Of a stretch of DNA of 48,490 nt, positions 8,316 through 17,209 are shown in pieces; the first letter of the stretch is position 1; each line of letters begins with the position of its first letter. The notes beneath the pieces are model-generated. The model was not told the origin of the DNA, did not search any database, and saw only the letters and a program-made list of their open reading frames with translations. The stretch is from assembly GCA_964472195.1 (NCBI GenBank), contig CAYYJH010000009.1:1-48490 (forward strand), in the 5' to 3' direction. Origin of the DNA: BS750m-G4 sp964472195. GTDB taxonomy: Bacteria > Bacteroidota > Ignavibacteria > Tepidaquicellales > Tepidaquicellaceae. The position numbers and the translations under genes are program-made.

Positions 8316-8738
8316 TTATTCCAAAACATATAAAACTTCATTAAGCGTCTTTAAACCTTCCTTAATTATCTTCTTTTGTTTATTGTTTATACTTGTTTCT
8401 ATTTTTTTTTCGCACTTCTTTTTAAGTGTTTCAATTCTTTTTTTAAGTACGTTGCCTTTCTTGGTAAGTGCTATTTCAACTGCCCTTCTGTCGTAATCAG
8501 CAGTTCTCCTGGAAAAAAAGCCCTTAGCAATTAACTTATCAATGATTCTGCTTCCTCTCGATGCAGAAAGACCCATTCTTTTCGAAAGTGTATTGCTGTC
8601 AATCTTTTCACCTCTTTTGAGTAAACCAATACCGATGATTTCTCTATACGATAAACCAGTTTCCGATCCTATTTCTTCTTCAGCTTTTACACATTTTTGT
8701 TTAAGCAGAAAAAGATAGTCGATTATGTTCTGTTCCAT
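8316..8738 (-). CDS. MarR-family transcriptional regulator
   Basis: A 140-residue winged-helix repressor. Residues 46-93 carry the DNA-binding unit: LSKRMGLSASRGSRIIDKLI with the recognition helix at about 58-72, then the wing with DYDRRAVEIALTKKG, whose D-x-R-R is typical of the family. The flanking helices (1-40 and 94-140, Lys-rich) form the dimer region. Ligand is unknown; the 80s loop and a single Cys (C16) give no clear hint. Three 13-bp dyads just upstream of the start (8755-8811) strongly suggest autoregulation. The divergent neighbour is a UDP-glucuronate decarboxylase whose start is 76 bp beyond the dyads, so it could be under the same control. Confidence 0.88.
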   Translation of the reverse strand: MEQNIIDYLFLLKQKCVKAEEEIGSETGLSYREIIGIGLLKRGEKIDSNTLSKRMGLSASRGSRIIDKLIAKGFFSRRTADYDRRAVEIALTKKGNVLKKRIETLKKKCEKKIETSINNKQKKIIKEGLKTLNEVLYVLE

Positions 8739-8754
8739 GTTATACGTTTTTTAA

Positions 8755-8811
8755 TTGCTAATAACAATAGTTGCTAATAGCAAATATATATAGGATACTT
8801 GCAAAAAGCAA
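8755..8811. promoter_or_regulatory. Three 13-bp operator-like dyads upstream of marR gene
   Basis: Three copies of a TTGC-N5-GCAA-type dyad: TTGCTAATAACAA (8755-8767), TTGCTAATAGCAA (8771-8783, perfect) and TTGCAAAAAGCAA (8799-8811, perfect). Centres are 16 and 28 bp apart. The form agrees with MarR-type operators in general (TTGC...GCAA). On the minus strand a TATATTTG lies between the second and third copy; it matches the Bacteroidota -7 element TAnnTTTG, and TATATT is also a fair sigma-70 -10 with TTGCTT 17 bp upstream. The dyads would therefore overlap the promoter. Confidence 0.7.
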
Positions 8812-8886
8812 GTTATACAGTTAAATTACAAATTATTGAATACCCTTTATTTCTATTAATGGTTACCTTTATAATAAAATCAAAGT

Positions 8887-9852
8887 ATGAAGTATAAAAA
8901 GTCATTAAAAAAACGAAAACGAGTCTTGATAACAGGAGCTGCTGGTTTTATAGGTTCGCATTTGTGTGACAAATTTATTAATGAAGATTATCATGTCATT
9001 GGAATGGATAATCTCATAACTGGTTCTCTAGATAATATTAAGCATCTTTTTCCTTTGCAAAATTTTGAATTTTATTTTCATGATGTTACAAAATTTGTTC
9101 ATATACCAGGAAAACTCGATTACATTTTACACTTCGCATCACCAGCAAGCCCAATCGATTACTTGAAAATACCTATACAAACATTGAAAGTTGGTTCACT
9201 GGGAACACACAATCTTTTGGGACTCGCTAAAGATAAGAAAGCTACATTTTTAATTGCATCAACCTCTGAAATCTATGGAGACCCGGATGTTCATCCCCAA
9301 AACGAAGAATACTGGGGAAATGTAAATCCAATCGGACCACGTGGAGTTTATGATGAAGCAAAAAGATTTATGGAAGCTATTACAATGGCGTATCACACGT
9401 ATCATGGACTCGATATTAGAATAGTAAGAATCTTTAATACATACGGTCCGAGAATGAGACTAAACGATGGAAGAGCTTTACCTGAATTTTTTTCTCAAGC
9501 AATAAACGGCAAAAACATAACTGTCTTCGGAGATGGTTCTCAAACACGCTCTTTTTGTTACATTTCTGACCAGGTAGATGGTATTTATAAACTCCTGCTT
9601 AGTAAGTATATATACCCTATAAATATTGGCAACCCTGCTGAGATAACAATCAAAGAATTTGCTGAAGAAATTATAAAACTAACCGGCACTAAACAAAAAA
9701 TCGTTTACAAAAAACTTCCGACAGATGATCCAAAACAAAGAAAACCCGATATTTCAAAAGCAAAATCCATATTAGGATGGATACCGAAAGTTAAAAGAGC
9801 AGAAGGTCTTAAAATTACTTATGAATATTTCATAAAGAAAATAAAGGAATAA
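8887..9852 (+). CDS. UDP-glucuronate decarboxylase (UDP-xylose synthase)
   Basis: A 321-residue extended short-chain dehydrogenase that converts UDP-glucuronate to UDP-xylose with bound NAD. The NAD loop GAAGFIGSH is at 17-25, the active site STSEIYGDP at 125-133 with its Glu128, and the catalytic Y155-x3-K159 in VYDEAKR. RIFNTYGPRM, DGRALPEF, GDGSQTRSFCY (Arg221) and DDPKQRKPDI are all marks of the UXS group, and they separate it from RmlB and GalE. Substrate could come from the UDP-glucose dehydrogenase at 28588-29928. It stands alone on the plus strand, away from the polysaccharide operon, beside a MarR gene with operator-like sites. Its Lys/Arg-rich first 12 residues precede the Rossmann strand. 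Confidence 0.88.
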   Translation: MKYKKSLKKRKRVLITGAAGFIGSHLCDKFINEDYHVIGMDNLITGSLDNIKHLFPLQNFEFYFHDVTKFVHIPGKLDYILHFASPASPIDYLKIPIQTLKVGSLGTHNLLGLAKDKKATFLIASTSEIYGDPDVHPQNEEYWGNVNPIGPRGVYDEAKRFMEAITMAYHTYHGLDIRIVRIFNTYGPRMRLNDGRALPEFFSQAINGKNITVFGDGSQTRSFCYISDQVDGIYKLLLSKYIYPINIGNPAEITIKEFAEEIIKLTGTKQKIVYKKLPTDDPKQRKPDISKAKSILGWIPKVKRAEGLKITYEYFIKKIKE

Positions 9853-9967
9853 CAAAAGTTCAATATAAAATTAGTTTTTTTTTATAACATAAAGTTAAGG
9901 AAATAAATTTATCAAGAAGATTAAAATTGATAAGGACATAAGTAAAATTCTAAGTTCTTTTGAAGAA

Positions 9968-10462
9968 GTGCTCAAAGATGAAAAACTCACAAAGGAATAT
10001 AAACTTGAAATGCTAATTTATCTCTTAGAGATTAGCAATCTTAATAGTGAACAACTTTATCAATATTCAAAAAGTGTCACAAAAATCTATCAGGACAAAA
10101 GCCTTACCGATAAATTAAAAGCATACGAACGTTTTGATGACCCTCAAGAAAAATCAAGAAGTGAATTAATTAGAGATTTTGAATTAATGTTACCAAAAAG
10201 TAATTTCACTAGCGAAGAAGCATTTAAATATTTAAAAAAAATAAAACTAAAATCAATAATTCAAATTATAATTGGGATTCTGTTTCTTTTATTAGGATTC
10301 GGAATGATTATTATGCCTGCTCCCCCGAATTTTGAAGTATTCACTATATTCTTTATTACACAGGAAGACGGAGTAACATTGATGGATGTTATTGCTTTGA
10401 TTATCGTATTCTCTTCAATATTTATTATTATTGGGGGTTACAAAAATTTAAAACATACTTAA
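9968..10462 (+). CDS. Hypothetical protein with two C-terminal membrane helices
   Basis: From a GTG start this gives 164 residues: a charged helical cytoplasmic part (1-95) and two hydrophobic segments at about 97-117 and 138-158 with a short loop between. I do not recognise the family. The frame stays open and protein-like upstream (IKIDKDISKILSSFEEVLKD) back to an ATC at 9911, which has AAGG 10 bases before it. The true start may therefore be a non-standard ATC or ATT, adding 19 or 16 residues. Between here and the stop of the previous gene (9852) there is no ATG in frame. The next gene, also a membrane protein, follows after 72 bp. Confidence 0.6.
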   Translation: MLKDEKLTKEYKLEMLIYLLEISNLNSEQLYQYSKSVTKIYQDKSLTDKLKAYERFDDPQEKSRSELIRDFELMLPKSNFTSEEAFKYLKKIKLKSIIQIIIGILFLLLGFGMIIMPAPPNFEVFTIFFITQEDGVTLMDVIALIIVFSSIFIIIGGYKNLKHT

Positions 10463-10534
10463 CTAATCTTTATAATATTCTTCATATACTTTACTTATAC
10501 ATAATAATTATCCTTAACTAAAAAATAGAACAAA

Positions 10535-11188
10535 ATGAAAAACTCTATACCCATATCAATACAAATTAAAAAGCTTCTAACAATATTTTTACTTGTATAT
10601 TTACCTATAGTAATTCTTCTCATTATTTTATCGATACAAACATACGTTCCATTTTCTCATTTAACTATAGACCCGATACTTTTAATAGAAGGAGGAAAAC
10701 CTTACTATGGTTTTATTTCATATTTTGGCGTTTTACTATTATGCATAACTTCAGTAGTATGTATATATACTTCAATTATACTGAGAAATTTTTATAATGA
10801 AAGTGAGTGGATGTGGTTTGTATTATATGCAGGATTAACATCAGCAGTATTAATGTTCGATGATTTGTTTATGTTCCATGAATACTTACCTAATTACCTT
10901 CCAATAAACGAGAAAATAATTTTTTCTCTTTATGGATTAGTAATCATTATATTCCTGATCAGGTTTAGAAAAACAATTCTAAATAAAACAAATTATTTTT
11001 TACTATTTTTAACGTTTATTTTTTATGCTTTATCAATAATCACTGATGTATTACAAGATGACAAGGCAGCATATCATTATACTCTTGAGGATGGTTTTAA
11101 ATTATTAGGAACCGTGAGCTGGTTTATCTATTTTGCAGGGACGAGTTTAAAAAGCATAACTTATTTTCACAAAAAGGCACTCAAATAG
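10535..11188 (+). CDS. Six-helix integral membrane protein with conserved-looking acidic/His residues
   Basis: A 217-residue membrane protein with hydrophobic segments at about 12-34, 58-82, 93-112, 126-144, 153-171 and 190-206. Charged residues lie at or inside helix ends in a pattern that looks functional: D109 D110 ... H115 E116 (FDDLFMFHE), D171 (ITDVLQDD) and E185 D186 (LEDGFKL). Such residues could bind a metal, as in membrane hydrolases of the CREST type, but I cannot assign it to a family and this is only a suggestion. No signal peptide. It ends 31 bp before the end of the convergent porV-like gene. Confidence 0.6.
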   Translation: MKNSIPISIQIKKLLTIFLLVYLPIVILLIILSIQTYVPFSHLTIDPILLIEGGKPYYGFISYFGVLLLCITSVVCIYTSIILRNFYNESEWMWFVLYAGLTSAVLMFDDLFMFHEYLPNYLPINEKIIFSLYGLVIIIFLIRFRKTILNKTNYFLLFLTFIFYALSIITDVLQDDKAAYHYTLEDGFKLLGTVSWFIYFAGTSLKSITYFHKKALK

Positions 11189-11219
11189 AATATTAATCAT
11201 TCTAAAATAATTCCCTTCA

Positions 11220-12113
11220 TCAAAATCCAATGACAAATCCAAATTTGTTTACTCCCCCGAGTTCTTTATGATTGTTGTAACTGTAATCTAATTTAATATC
11301 ATTGTAGTTCAAGCCTACTCCCGCAGACCAAGAATTATATAAGTTATTAAATCCTGAACGGACGAAAACATAATCACGATAAAGCTTATATTCTGTTCCG
11401 ACACCAAACATTAACCTTTTACCTTCAAGGAATTCTATTTGAGGCGATATTATTAACGACTCCATTGGTTTATATGCTGCGCCGAATTTAACCTTTGCAG
11501 GATATTTTTCTGAGTCTTTATTCAGTTTAATACTTGCTCCAAACAAATCCTGCAGCATAAGACCAATACTCAACTTATTGGAAAACTTTGACATTAGACC
11601 TAAATCAAAACCAATACCACTCCCAGTATAATCTGCGATCGAGTGGTTAATAAATTTAACAGAACAACCCATTCTTAATGTTTCAACGTATATCATTGAA
11701 TAAGTTAAATAAATTGCTACTTCATTATCAGAAAATGTAGTGCCATCGGGTCCTGTTTGATCACGGACATACGGGATATCACCTACATTCAAATAAATCA
11801 CTCCCAACCCGATTGTCCCAAAACTAAAAGGTTTAGCAATTGCCAGGTTTCCATAATTTAATCCATTGACATTATTAAATAAATTCGAATACATTCCCAT
11901 AACCTGAGTCTTATTTATCAAGCTAAGTCCGGCGGGATTATAATATATCGAAGAAATATCATCGGATATCGCAGTGAAAGAATTTCCCATTGCAGACGCT
12001 CTTGCACCGAAACCATTTTTCATAAAAGCACCAATTTCACCTCCTTCACCACTTTGTGCATACAAATTATGATTGAATAATAAAATTATGAATACGATTA
12101 ATGTTTTTAACAT
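11220..12113 (-). CDS. PorV/PorQ-family outer-membrane beta-barrel protein
   Basis: A 297-residue outer-membrane barrel of the FadL-like PorV/PorQ group used by T9SS, where PorV carries cargo from the translocon to the PorU sortase. Residues 1-19 are a signal peptide (ends LYAQ). The family hallmark is GARASAMGNSFTAISDD followed by SIYYNPAGLS at about 32-58. The rest alternates polar and hydrophobic residues as in beta strands and ends in Phe (FVIGF), as outer-membrane barrels do. AGGAG lies 6 bases before the ATG. It is the last gene of the long minus-strand run, 21 bp after a T9SS cargo gene, so it may be a dedicated partner of that cargo. Several paralogues exist per genome in this group, so calling it PorV itself would be too strong. 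Confidence 0.8.
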   Translation of the reverse strand: MLKTLIVFIILLFNHNLYAQSGEGGEIGAFMKNGFGARASAMGNSFTAISDDISSIYYNPAGLSLINKTQVMGMYSNLFNNVNGLNYGNLAIAKPFSFGTIGLGVIYLNVGDIPYVRDQTGPDGTTFSDNEVAIYLTYSMIYVETLRMGCSVKFINHSIADYTGSGIGFDLGLMSKFSNKLSIGLMLQDLFGASIKLNKDSEKYPAKVKFGAAYKPMESLIISPQIEFLEGKRLMFGVGTEYKLYRDYVFVRSGFNNLYNSWSAGVGLNYNDIKLDYSYNNHKELGGVNKFGFVIGF

Positions 12114-12134
12114 TTTATACTCCTGAATTAATTT

Positions 12135-15100
12135 TTATCTAATAATTCCTAATTTTTGATATTTTTGATATTCTTTTCCATTTATTATCGCTTTAACCGA
12201 ATAAATATATACTCCACTAGAAACCACTCTGTTGTTTTCATTTTTTAAATCCCACGTATAATCCCAGTATAATCCGTTTCTGATAAAATCTGCTTTGAAA
12301 ACTTTTTTTACTAACTCACCACCTACATCAAAAATTCTAAGTTCTATTCCGTCAACATTAGTTGGCAGTTCGATTCTGAAAGTAGTTACTCCCTCTTTAA
12401 CAGGATTCGGGTAATTAAATATTATTCCAAGTTCATCCTTTTGTACCGGGACGGTATCTGTAAAATCAGTTACCCTTGAATTACCCAGATCATTACCGAA
12501 TGAACTCCATAGAACTGCTGAATTTGAATCAGTTGTAAGTAGTTCAAACACTTTAAGTGTTTTATCGAAAGATGCTGCAACTACATCAAGCTTCCCGTTA
12601 TCATCGACATCGTTAATTGCAAGTGATGAGATTAACCATGAATTAAACGGCGTAAAATATTCTAACGAATTTATATCCATCTTACCGTCATTTTTAAGTA
12701 CGAATACTGAACCATTCATTGAGCCAATTAATATCTCGACCTTACCGTCACCATTAACATCTGCTAGAATTGGACTAGACAATATTTCCGAAACAGTTTT
12801 AAATTCCCAATCGACAACAAGACTGCCCTCTGTACTAAGAGAGAATATACTACCCCCTGCTGTTGCAACAACAATCTCTGCTTTACCATCATTATCGATA
12901 TCTGCAACCACCGGTGATGAAATGAATTCCTCCGGGAATTCTTTCGACATATTAATATTTCCATTTTTGTCGGTGACATACAAAGTCTTCCCGGCAGCAA
13001 GAACTATCTTATACTCATTTCCATTCATTTTAGAAAGAACAGGGGAAGAATACGAAATGCCATTCAATTTTTTAGGAAAACCCTGTCTTATGTTACCTAA
13101 AATATCTAAAACTGTTAAGGAACTATCGATGGTACAAAATACCATTTCCTTTGCACCATCACCATCTAAGTCTCCAACAGCAGGTGAGGACATAATAATT
13201 AAATTACCATAAGTATCTTGTGTATTTTGAATTCTTTTAGGAAAACCGTTAAACAACTCTGCATTATAATTTAAAACGTAAACACTACCATCCCCGGAGA
13301 AAACAATGATCTCTTTTATACCATCATTATTAATATCGGAAATCACAGGAGATGTTTTTATTGGATAATTCGTAGAAACGGGAAATCCCGCTAAAGAATC
13401 ACCGTTCTGATCAACAGCATATATATTTCCATCATCAGAACCAAAAACAATCACTCTGCTGCCATCCTTTTGAATATCAATTGCAGCGGTTGACCTGATA
13501 ATTCCTGAAGTCTGAATAGGAAACCCATTCAATATTTCCCCACTGGATTTATAAACATAGAGATTCTTGTTTATCGAACCGATTATAATTTCTTTTTTCC
13601 CATCACCGTTTATATCCGCTAACTTTGGAGATGCAAAAAAACTTCCTGCAGAGTCAGTTAATATTATTCTTGCTTCACTACTATTTCTTTTAATAATTGG
13701 TAAATCATTTGTGCTGGATGCAATCAAATCTATATTGTTCACTTCTCTTTTATTCCACACTTTTGTTGTATCAGGTGAGCTAAACCAATTGAGATTCGTA
13801 GTTTTTCCTGAGATTATATAATTTACAAATTCCGGATAGGCTCTCCACACAGCGAAATTAGGACCCTCTAAACTCCACTTAAAATTATTGGGAAGTTTAT
13901 AAGCAAGATCGAGATAATATCCATATAAAGGGACATTGGAAATTACGTTGTTATCTACATTTTGAGTATTACCCATGTTTCCAGCAATTGAAGCAATATG
14001 AATATCCAATTCTGTCCCAGTAGTTATATAAGGATCAGAATGACTGCTAAGGAAAGAACTTACAGGATTCTGATTGGGAGTCACAAGAATTGTCAGTTTG
14101 GCAGTGTAACCTTTTATGACTCCGCTTTGATATGGATCAGTATTGGCAAAGCCGGAACCTGGCATTGCTTGTATAGTAGAAGGAAAAACAGTAATTGTAA
14201 ATTCTCCATTGCGAGTCTCGGGTCCATAACTCAAACCGGGAATAACATTATTTAAAGTATCCCGGACTGTTAGTGTAACCGTAGATGATCCATTTAAAAT
14301 AATCTTATGTTTGAATTGGCTGTCAAACGATGATCCTCTCGCAAGAGCTTCATAATCATAAGTAAGTTTTGTAATATTCATCGATGCATTTGATTCACGA
14401 GTTGATGAAATACTTGCAACAAAATCATTTGCATCCCAATCATTCCATGCACTATTTTTTAAATCTTCATAAGCAACAACATATTCATTGACAAGAACCT
14501 GAGTTTGAGTTGCGTGAACATATGTCGATGCAGAATTTTGAACAACAATTGTATCTCCAGCAACAATACCGCTGGAAGAAGTTGTCACAGAAAAATTAGA
14601 GTGCGTAGGAATACTAACCATATTATGATAGTAAGCATTAACACTCGTTACCACACTTACGTTCAAACTATCCCCGGGATTTAAAACGTAATTTTGCCAT
14701 TTTACCGATTTTTCTCCACTGGAATAATTTGTCAACTGCCCGGAACCAAGATTTCCCTGTGAACTGTGAACCGCATTCGATGAAATATAATTGAAACCAT
14801 CCTGTATCAAGACGTTTGTTTCTGTATAAGTTAATGCTACGTTTGATGTATTCTTTATAAAGCTATTGAAAGTAACAATGTCATTTATTTCACTGCTGTT
14901 TCGGGAAGAAATCGCAGTTATTTTGATGTTTGGCTTAATAACACCCGCTGAAAAACTCATCCAGTTATCACTCCAGTTTGTTATTGCTGCAGATACAGGT
15001 TGTGTTGATGTTACCGAAACATAAGGTCTTCGTCCGTTATGTGTTAAGGATTGATATTCATTTTTATTTAGTTTGAAATCTGCGTACTTGTTGGACAAAA

Positions 15101-16364
15101 TACTAAAGGTTGTATCAATAATATTACCGCCTGTATCATTATCTTTTATAGTAACTGAAGTATTATCATAATGTGCAGAGATAAAAATATGTGTAAATTG
15201 CCCCTGAGGTCCTTGCTGCCCAAAAGTTGTATTTGTAAAAGGGTCTTTGCATTTATTTTCTTTACCGGGAGGAAGCACATAAACAAGAAATTTCTTCCCT
15301 GTACCATACCCTGATTCCGAGGATGCGTATGAATAATCATCCGATTTTTTATAAGTACCAGTCTCCATATAATTAGCTTCGAATAGAGATATATATCCTC
15401 CTGTCACCGAAGCACGGAACAACTTAAAAGCTTGCCCGGAACCTGCTTCCCAATCTGCATGTTGATTAGAATTCAGATTATACGTACCTAAATTTGACCA
15501 TGAATTTGAATTATTGAGATAATCAAGACTTACAGAAACTCCATTATTAAAACTTACCATTCTCACTTCCTGCTCTCCATAATCTTCATAGGGAACAGCA
15601 AATAGGAAATAGTTATCTACTGATGAACCATTCATACCCGGTACAAACCCACCCCCGTCGCTTTCATTCATGTAAAGAGCTCCATACTGAACAGTCACAG
15701 GTTTAGATGTTTCAACCATATAGGTTCGACCTGGATGTAAAAGATTTCTACCGTTTATGTAGTAATTTATAAGGTCCTGCTTTACATCCATAAATCCATA
15801 AGCAACTGTTGGCGAATTAGGAATATCAACAGAACTCGTTCCAGTTGTAGTTATGGGAGTAACTGTAATGTCTTTAATATGAACAAACGTTGAATCCTCA
15901 TAGGGAAATACATTAAGATCTCTTGGAGAATAAGAGGTGTTAGGGGTATAGACGAAAAAAATGTTTCCCTTCATCGAATTATTATTGGATGGAACCCAAT
16001 CATGCTGCCAATCTGAGTTTGTAGATTGAGACACAAGGACAGGCTTGTTACTCTTAACAATAAAATAGTCTCCATCCCGTTTACCTCCGGCATCGTCATC
16101 AACGCTCCCATCCTTAATATAACGTATATAGGTTTGTCCTTTGTTTAAGTAACCAGTCCATGAATCATCGTAATCACCATCAAAATTATCATCAATTAAT
16201 CTAACAAACGTCGAATCGCTCGTAGCTGTTACCATTATACAGGAATATTTGTTTTGATTTTTATTGTTTGGGGGGACATAAACCTGGAACTTTGTGTTCG
16301 CCTCTGAACCAAACAACTGAAGATTTAAAACCATCAATAACAACATTAATAAAACATTTTTCAT
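12135..16364 (-). CDS. Giant T9SS cargo: LruC domain, FG-GAP propeller, type A sorting tail
   Basis: The frame is open from 16409, but I place the start at 16364: that ATG begins a clear signal peptide (MKNVLLMLLLMVLNLQLFGS) and overlaps the preceding gene's stop as ATGA. Product: 1409 residues. The first 480 hold two similar beta-rich units with phrases such as SNKPVLVSQS and TQPVSAAITN, somewhat like IgGFc-binding-type domains. At about 625-775 is an LruC (DUF4842)-like domain with AYEDL and DWDANDFV. About 910-1290 are eight FG-GAP/VCBS-type repeats with calcium-loop motifs (DINGDG, DINNDG, DLDGDG, DIDNDG, DVNGDG), likely a propeller. The last 85 residues are a T9SS type A sorting domain (NYPNPV ... 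SSGVYIYSVKA). It should be carried to the cell surface and could be an adhesin or glycan-binding protein. It lies at the end of the polysaccharide operon, beside a PorV-like gene. Confidence 0.85.
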   Translation of the reverse strand: MKNVLLMLLLMVLNLQLFGSEANTKFQVYVPPNNKNQNKYSCIMVTATSDSTFVRLIDDNFDGDYDDSWTGYLNKGQTYIRYIKDGSVDDDAGGKRDGDYFIVKSNKPVLVSQSTNSDWQHDWVPSNNNSMKGNIFFVYTPNTSYSPRDLNVFPYEDSTFVHIKDITVTPITTTGTSSVDIPNSPTVAYGFMDVKQDLINYYINGRNLLHPGRTYMVETSKPVTVQYGALYMNESDGGGFVPGMNGSSVDNYFLFAVPYEDYGEQEVRMVSFNNGVSVSLDYLNNSNSWSNLGTYNLNSNQHADWEAGSGQAFKLFRASVTGGYISLFEANYMETGTYKKSDDYSYASSESGYGTGKKFLVYVLPPGKENKCKDPFTNTTFGQQGPQGQFTHIFISAHYDNTSVTIKDNDTGGNIIDTTFSILSNKYADFKLNKNEYQSLTHNGRRPYVSVTSTQPVSAAITNWSDNWMSFSAGVIKPNIKITAISSRNSSEINDIVTFNSFIKNTSNVALTYTETNVLIQDGFNYISSNAVHSSQGNLGSGQLTNYSSGEKSVKWQNYVLNPGDSLNVSVVTSVNAYYHNMVSIPTHSNFSVTTSSSGIVAGDTIVVQNSASTYVHATQTQVLVNEYVVAYEDLKNSAWNDWDANDFVASISSTRESNASMNITKLTYDYEALARGSSFDSQFKHKIILNGSSTVTLTVRDTLNNVIPGLSYGPETRNGEFTITVFPSTIQAMPGSGFANTDPYQSGVIKGYTAKLTILVTPNQNPVSSFLSSHSDPYITTGTELDIHIASIAGNMGNTQNVDNNVISNVPLYGYYLDLAYKLPNNFKWSLEGPNFAVWRAYPEFVNYIISGKTTNLNWFSSPDTTKVWNKREVNNIDLIASSTNDLPIIKRNSSEARIILTDSAGSFFASPKLADINGDGKKEIIIGSINKNLYVYKSSGEILNGFPIQTSGIIRSTAAIDIQKDGSRVIVFGSDDGNIYAVDQNGDSLAGFPVSTNYPIKTSPVISDINNDGIKEIIVFSGDGSVYVLNYNAELFNGFPKRIQNTQDTYGNLIIMSSPAVGDLDGDGAKEMVFCTIDSSLTVLDILGNIRQGFPKKLNGISYSSPVLSKMNGNEYKIVLAAGKTLYVTDKNGNINMSKEFPEEFISSPVVADIDNDGKAEIVVATAGGSIFSLSTEGSLVVDWEFKTVSEILSSPILADVNGDGKVEILIGSMNGSVFVLKNDGKMDINSLEYFTPFNSWLISSLAINDVDDNGKLDVVAASFDKTLKVFELLTTDSNSAVLWSSFGNDLGNSRVTDFTDTVPVQKDELGIIFNYPNPVKEGVTTFRIELPTNVDGIELRIFDVGGELVKKVFKADFIRNGLYWDYTWDLKNENNRVVSSGVYIYSVKAIINGKEYQKYQKLGIIR

Positions 16365-17209
16365 TTTTGTATATTTTTCTTTTTTGAGAAAAGATATTGA
16401 TTTAACCACTTACTTTCCTTTTTAACTCTGTTTATAAAAGCTTTCCACAAACTTCCATCTGCCATTAATCTTCTCGAGTCAGTCCATACAATTGCTTCTT
16501 CTGACTTTACTAACTTTATTTTTCCTTTTTCCATAAGCGTCATTGCCATCCATCCGTCCGACCATCTCGGTCTCGAAGTATTAAAACCACCTACAGATTT
16601 CCCATCAGCTGTTCGAAAACCGAAATTGAAACCGAGAACATTTAGATACTCTTTATTCTTTTTTCTCAATTTAAAATGAAGACTCGTTATGAATTCATAA
16701 ATGGAAAGAATTATTCTTATGTTTCCTTTTGGAGGTATTAAAGAATACTTCCCGTAGGAGCAACTCACAGATGGATCTTTTAAATTATCCACGTGTGCAT
16801 CTATCCACCCCGGAGGATAAATCGAATCCGAATCTGCACATAAATGATAAACTCCTTTAGCGGCTTCGAGACCTGCCTGTCTCGCAAAGCTTATTCCCTG
16901 CTTTGATTCAAAAACAGTTTTCACTCCACACTTGTCAAGAAGCTCCTGGGTTTTATCTGTCGATTTATTATTAATAACAATCAATTCTGTCGGGAGATTA
17001 GTTTTAATTTCTGAAAGTGAAGATAAAGTTCTTGCAATATTTTTTTCTTCGTTCCATGCCGGAATTAAAACTGACACAATAGGTTCATCCGAACTAAATA
17101 TTCTTAACTTCGATGAGATTTCTTTGAAAAACTCATCACTAAGATTATTGATGTCTTGATAATCGAATAGATGCTTCCTAACCCACCTGGGTACTGTCAT
17201 TCTAAACAT
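16361..17209 (-). CDS. Family 2 glycosyltransferase
   Basis: A 282-residue GT-A enzyme that transfers a sugar from a nucleotide donor, probably to the lipid-linked repeat unit. SVLIPAWNEEKNIARTLSSL at about 45-64 is the nucleotide-binding start of GT2 proteins, and ADSDS at about 124-128 holds the DxD metal site. No membrane segment is evident. The start has a very strong AGGAGG site. The gene overlaps the polymerase gene before it by 8 bp and the cargo gene after it by 4 bp (ATGA), so the three are probably translationally coupled. Confidence 0.87.
   Translation of the reverse strand: MFRMTVPRWVRKHLFDYQDINNLSDEFFKEISSKLRIFSSDEPIVSVLIPAWNEEKNIARTLSSLSEIKTNLPTELIVINNKSTDKTQELLDKCGVKTVFESKQGISFARQAGLEAAKGVYHLCADSDSIYPPGWIDAHVDNLKDPSVSCSYGKYSLIPPKGNIRIILSIYEFITSLHFKLRKKNKEYLNVLGFNFGFRTADGKSVGGFNTSRPRWSDGWMAMTLMEKGKIKLVKSEEAIVWTDSRRLMADGSLWKAFINRVKKESKWLNQYLFSKKKNIQK

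Noticed and set aside
8260..8496. 78-codon plus-strand frame rich in Phe and Leu
   Set aside because: Antisense to the Lys-rich end of the MarR gene; apparent membrane helices come from reading AAA/AAG codons backwards.
12135..16364. Possible tandem DNA repeat in the FG-GAP region
   Set aside because: The repeats are seen at the protein level (DxDxDG loops) but the DNA copies have diverged, so it is not a recent DNA repeat.
16365..16409. Longer start for the giant cargo (15 extra codons)
   Set aside because: The extra residues would precede a perfect signal peptide and overlap the upstream gene by 49 bp; the ATGA overlap at 16361-16364 is the better start.
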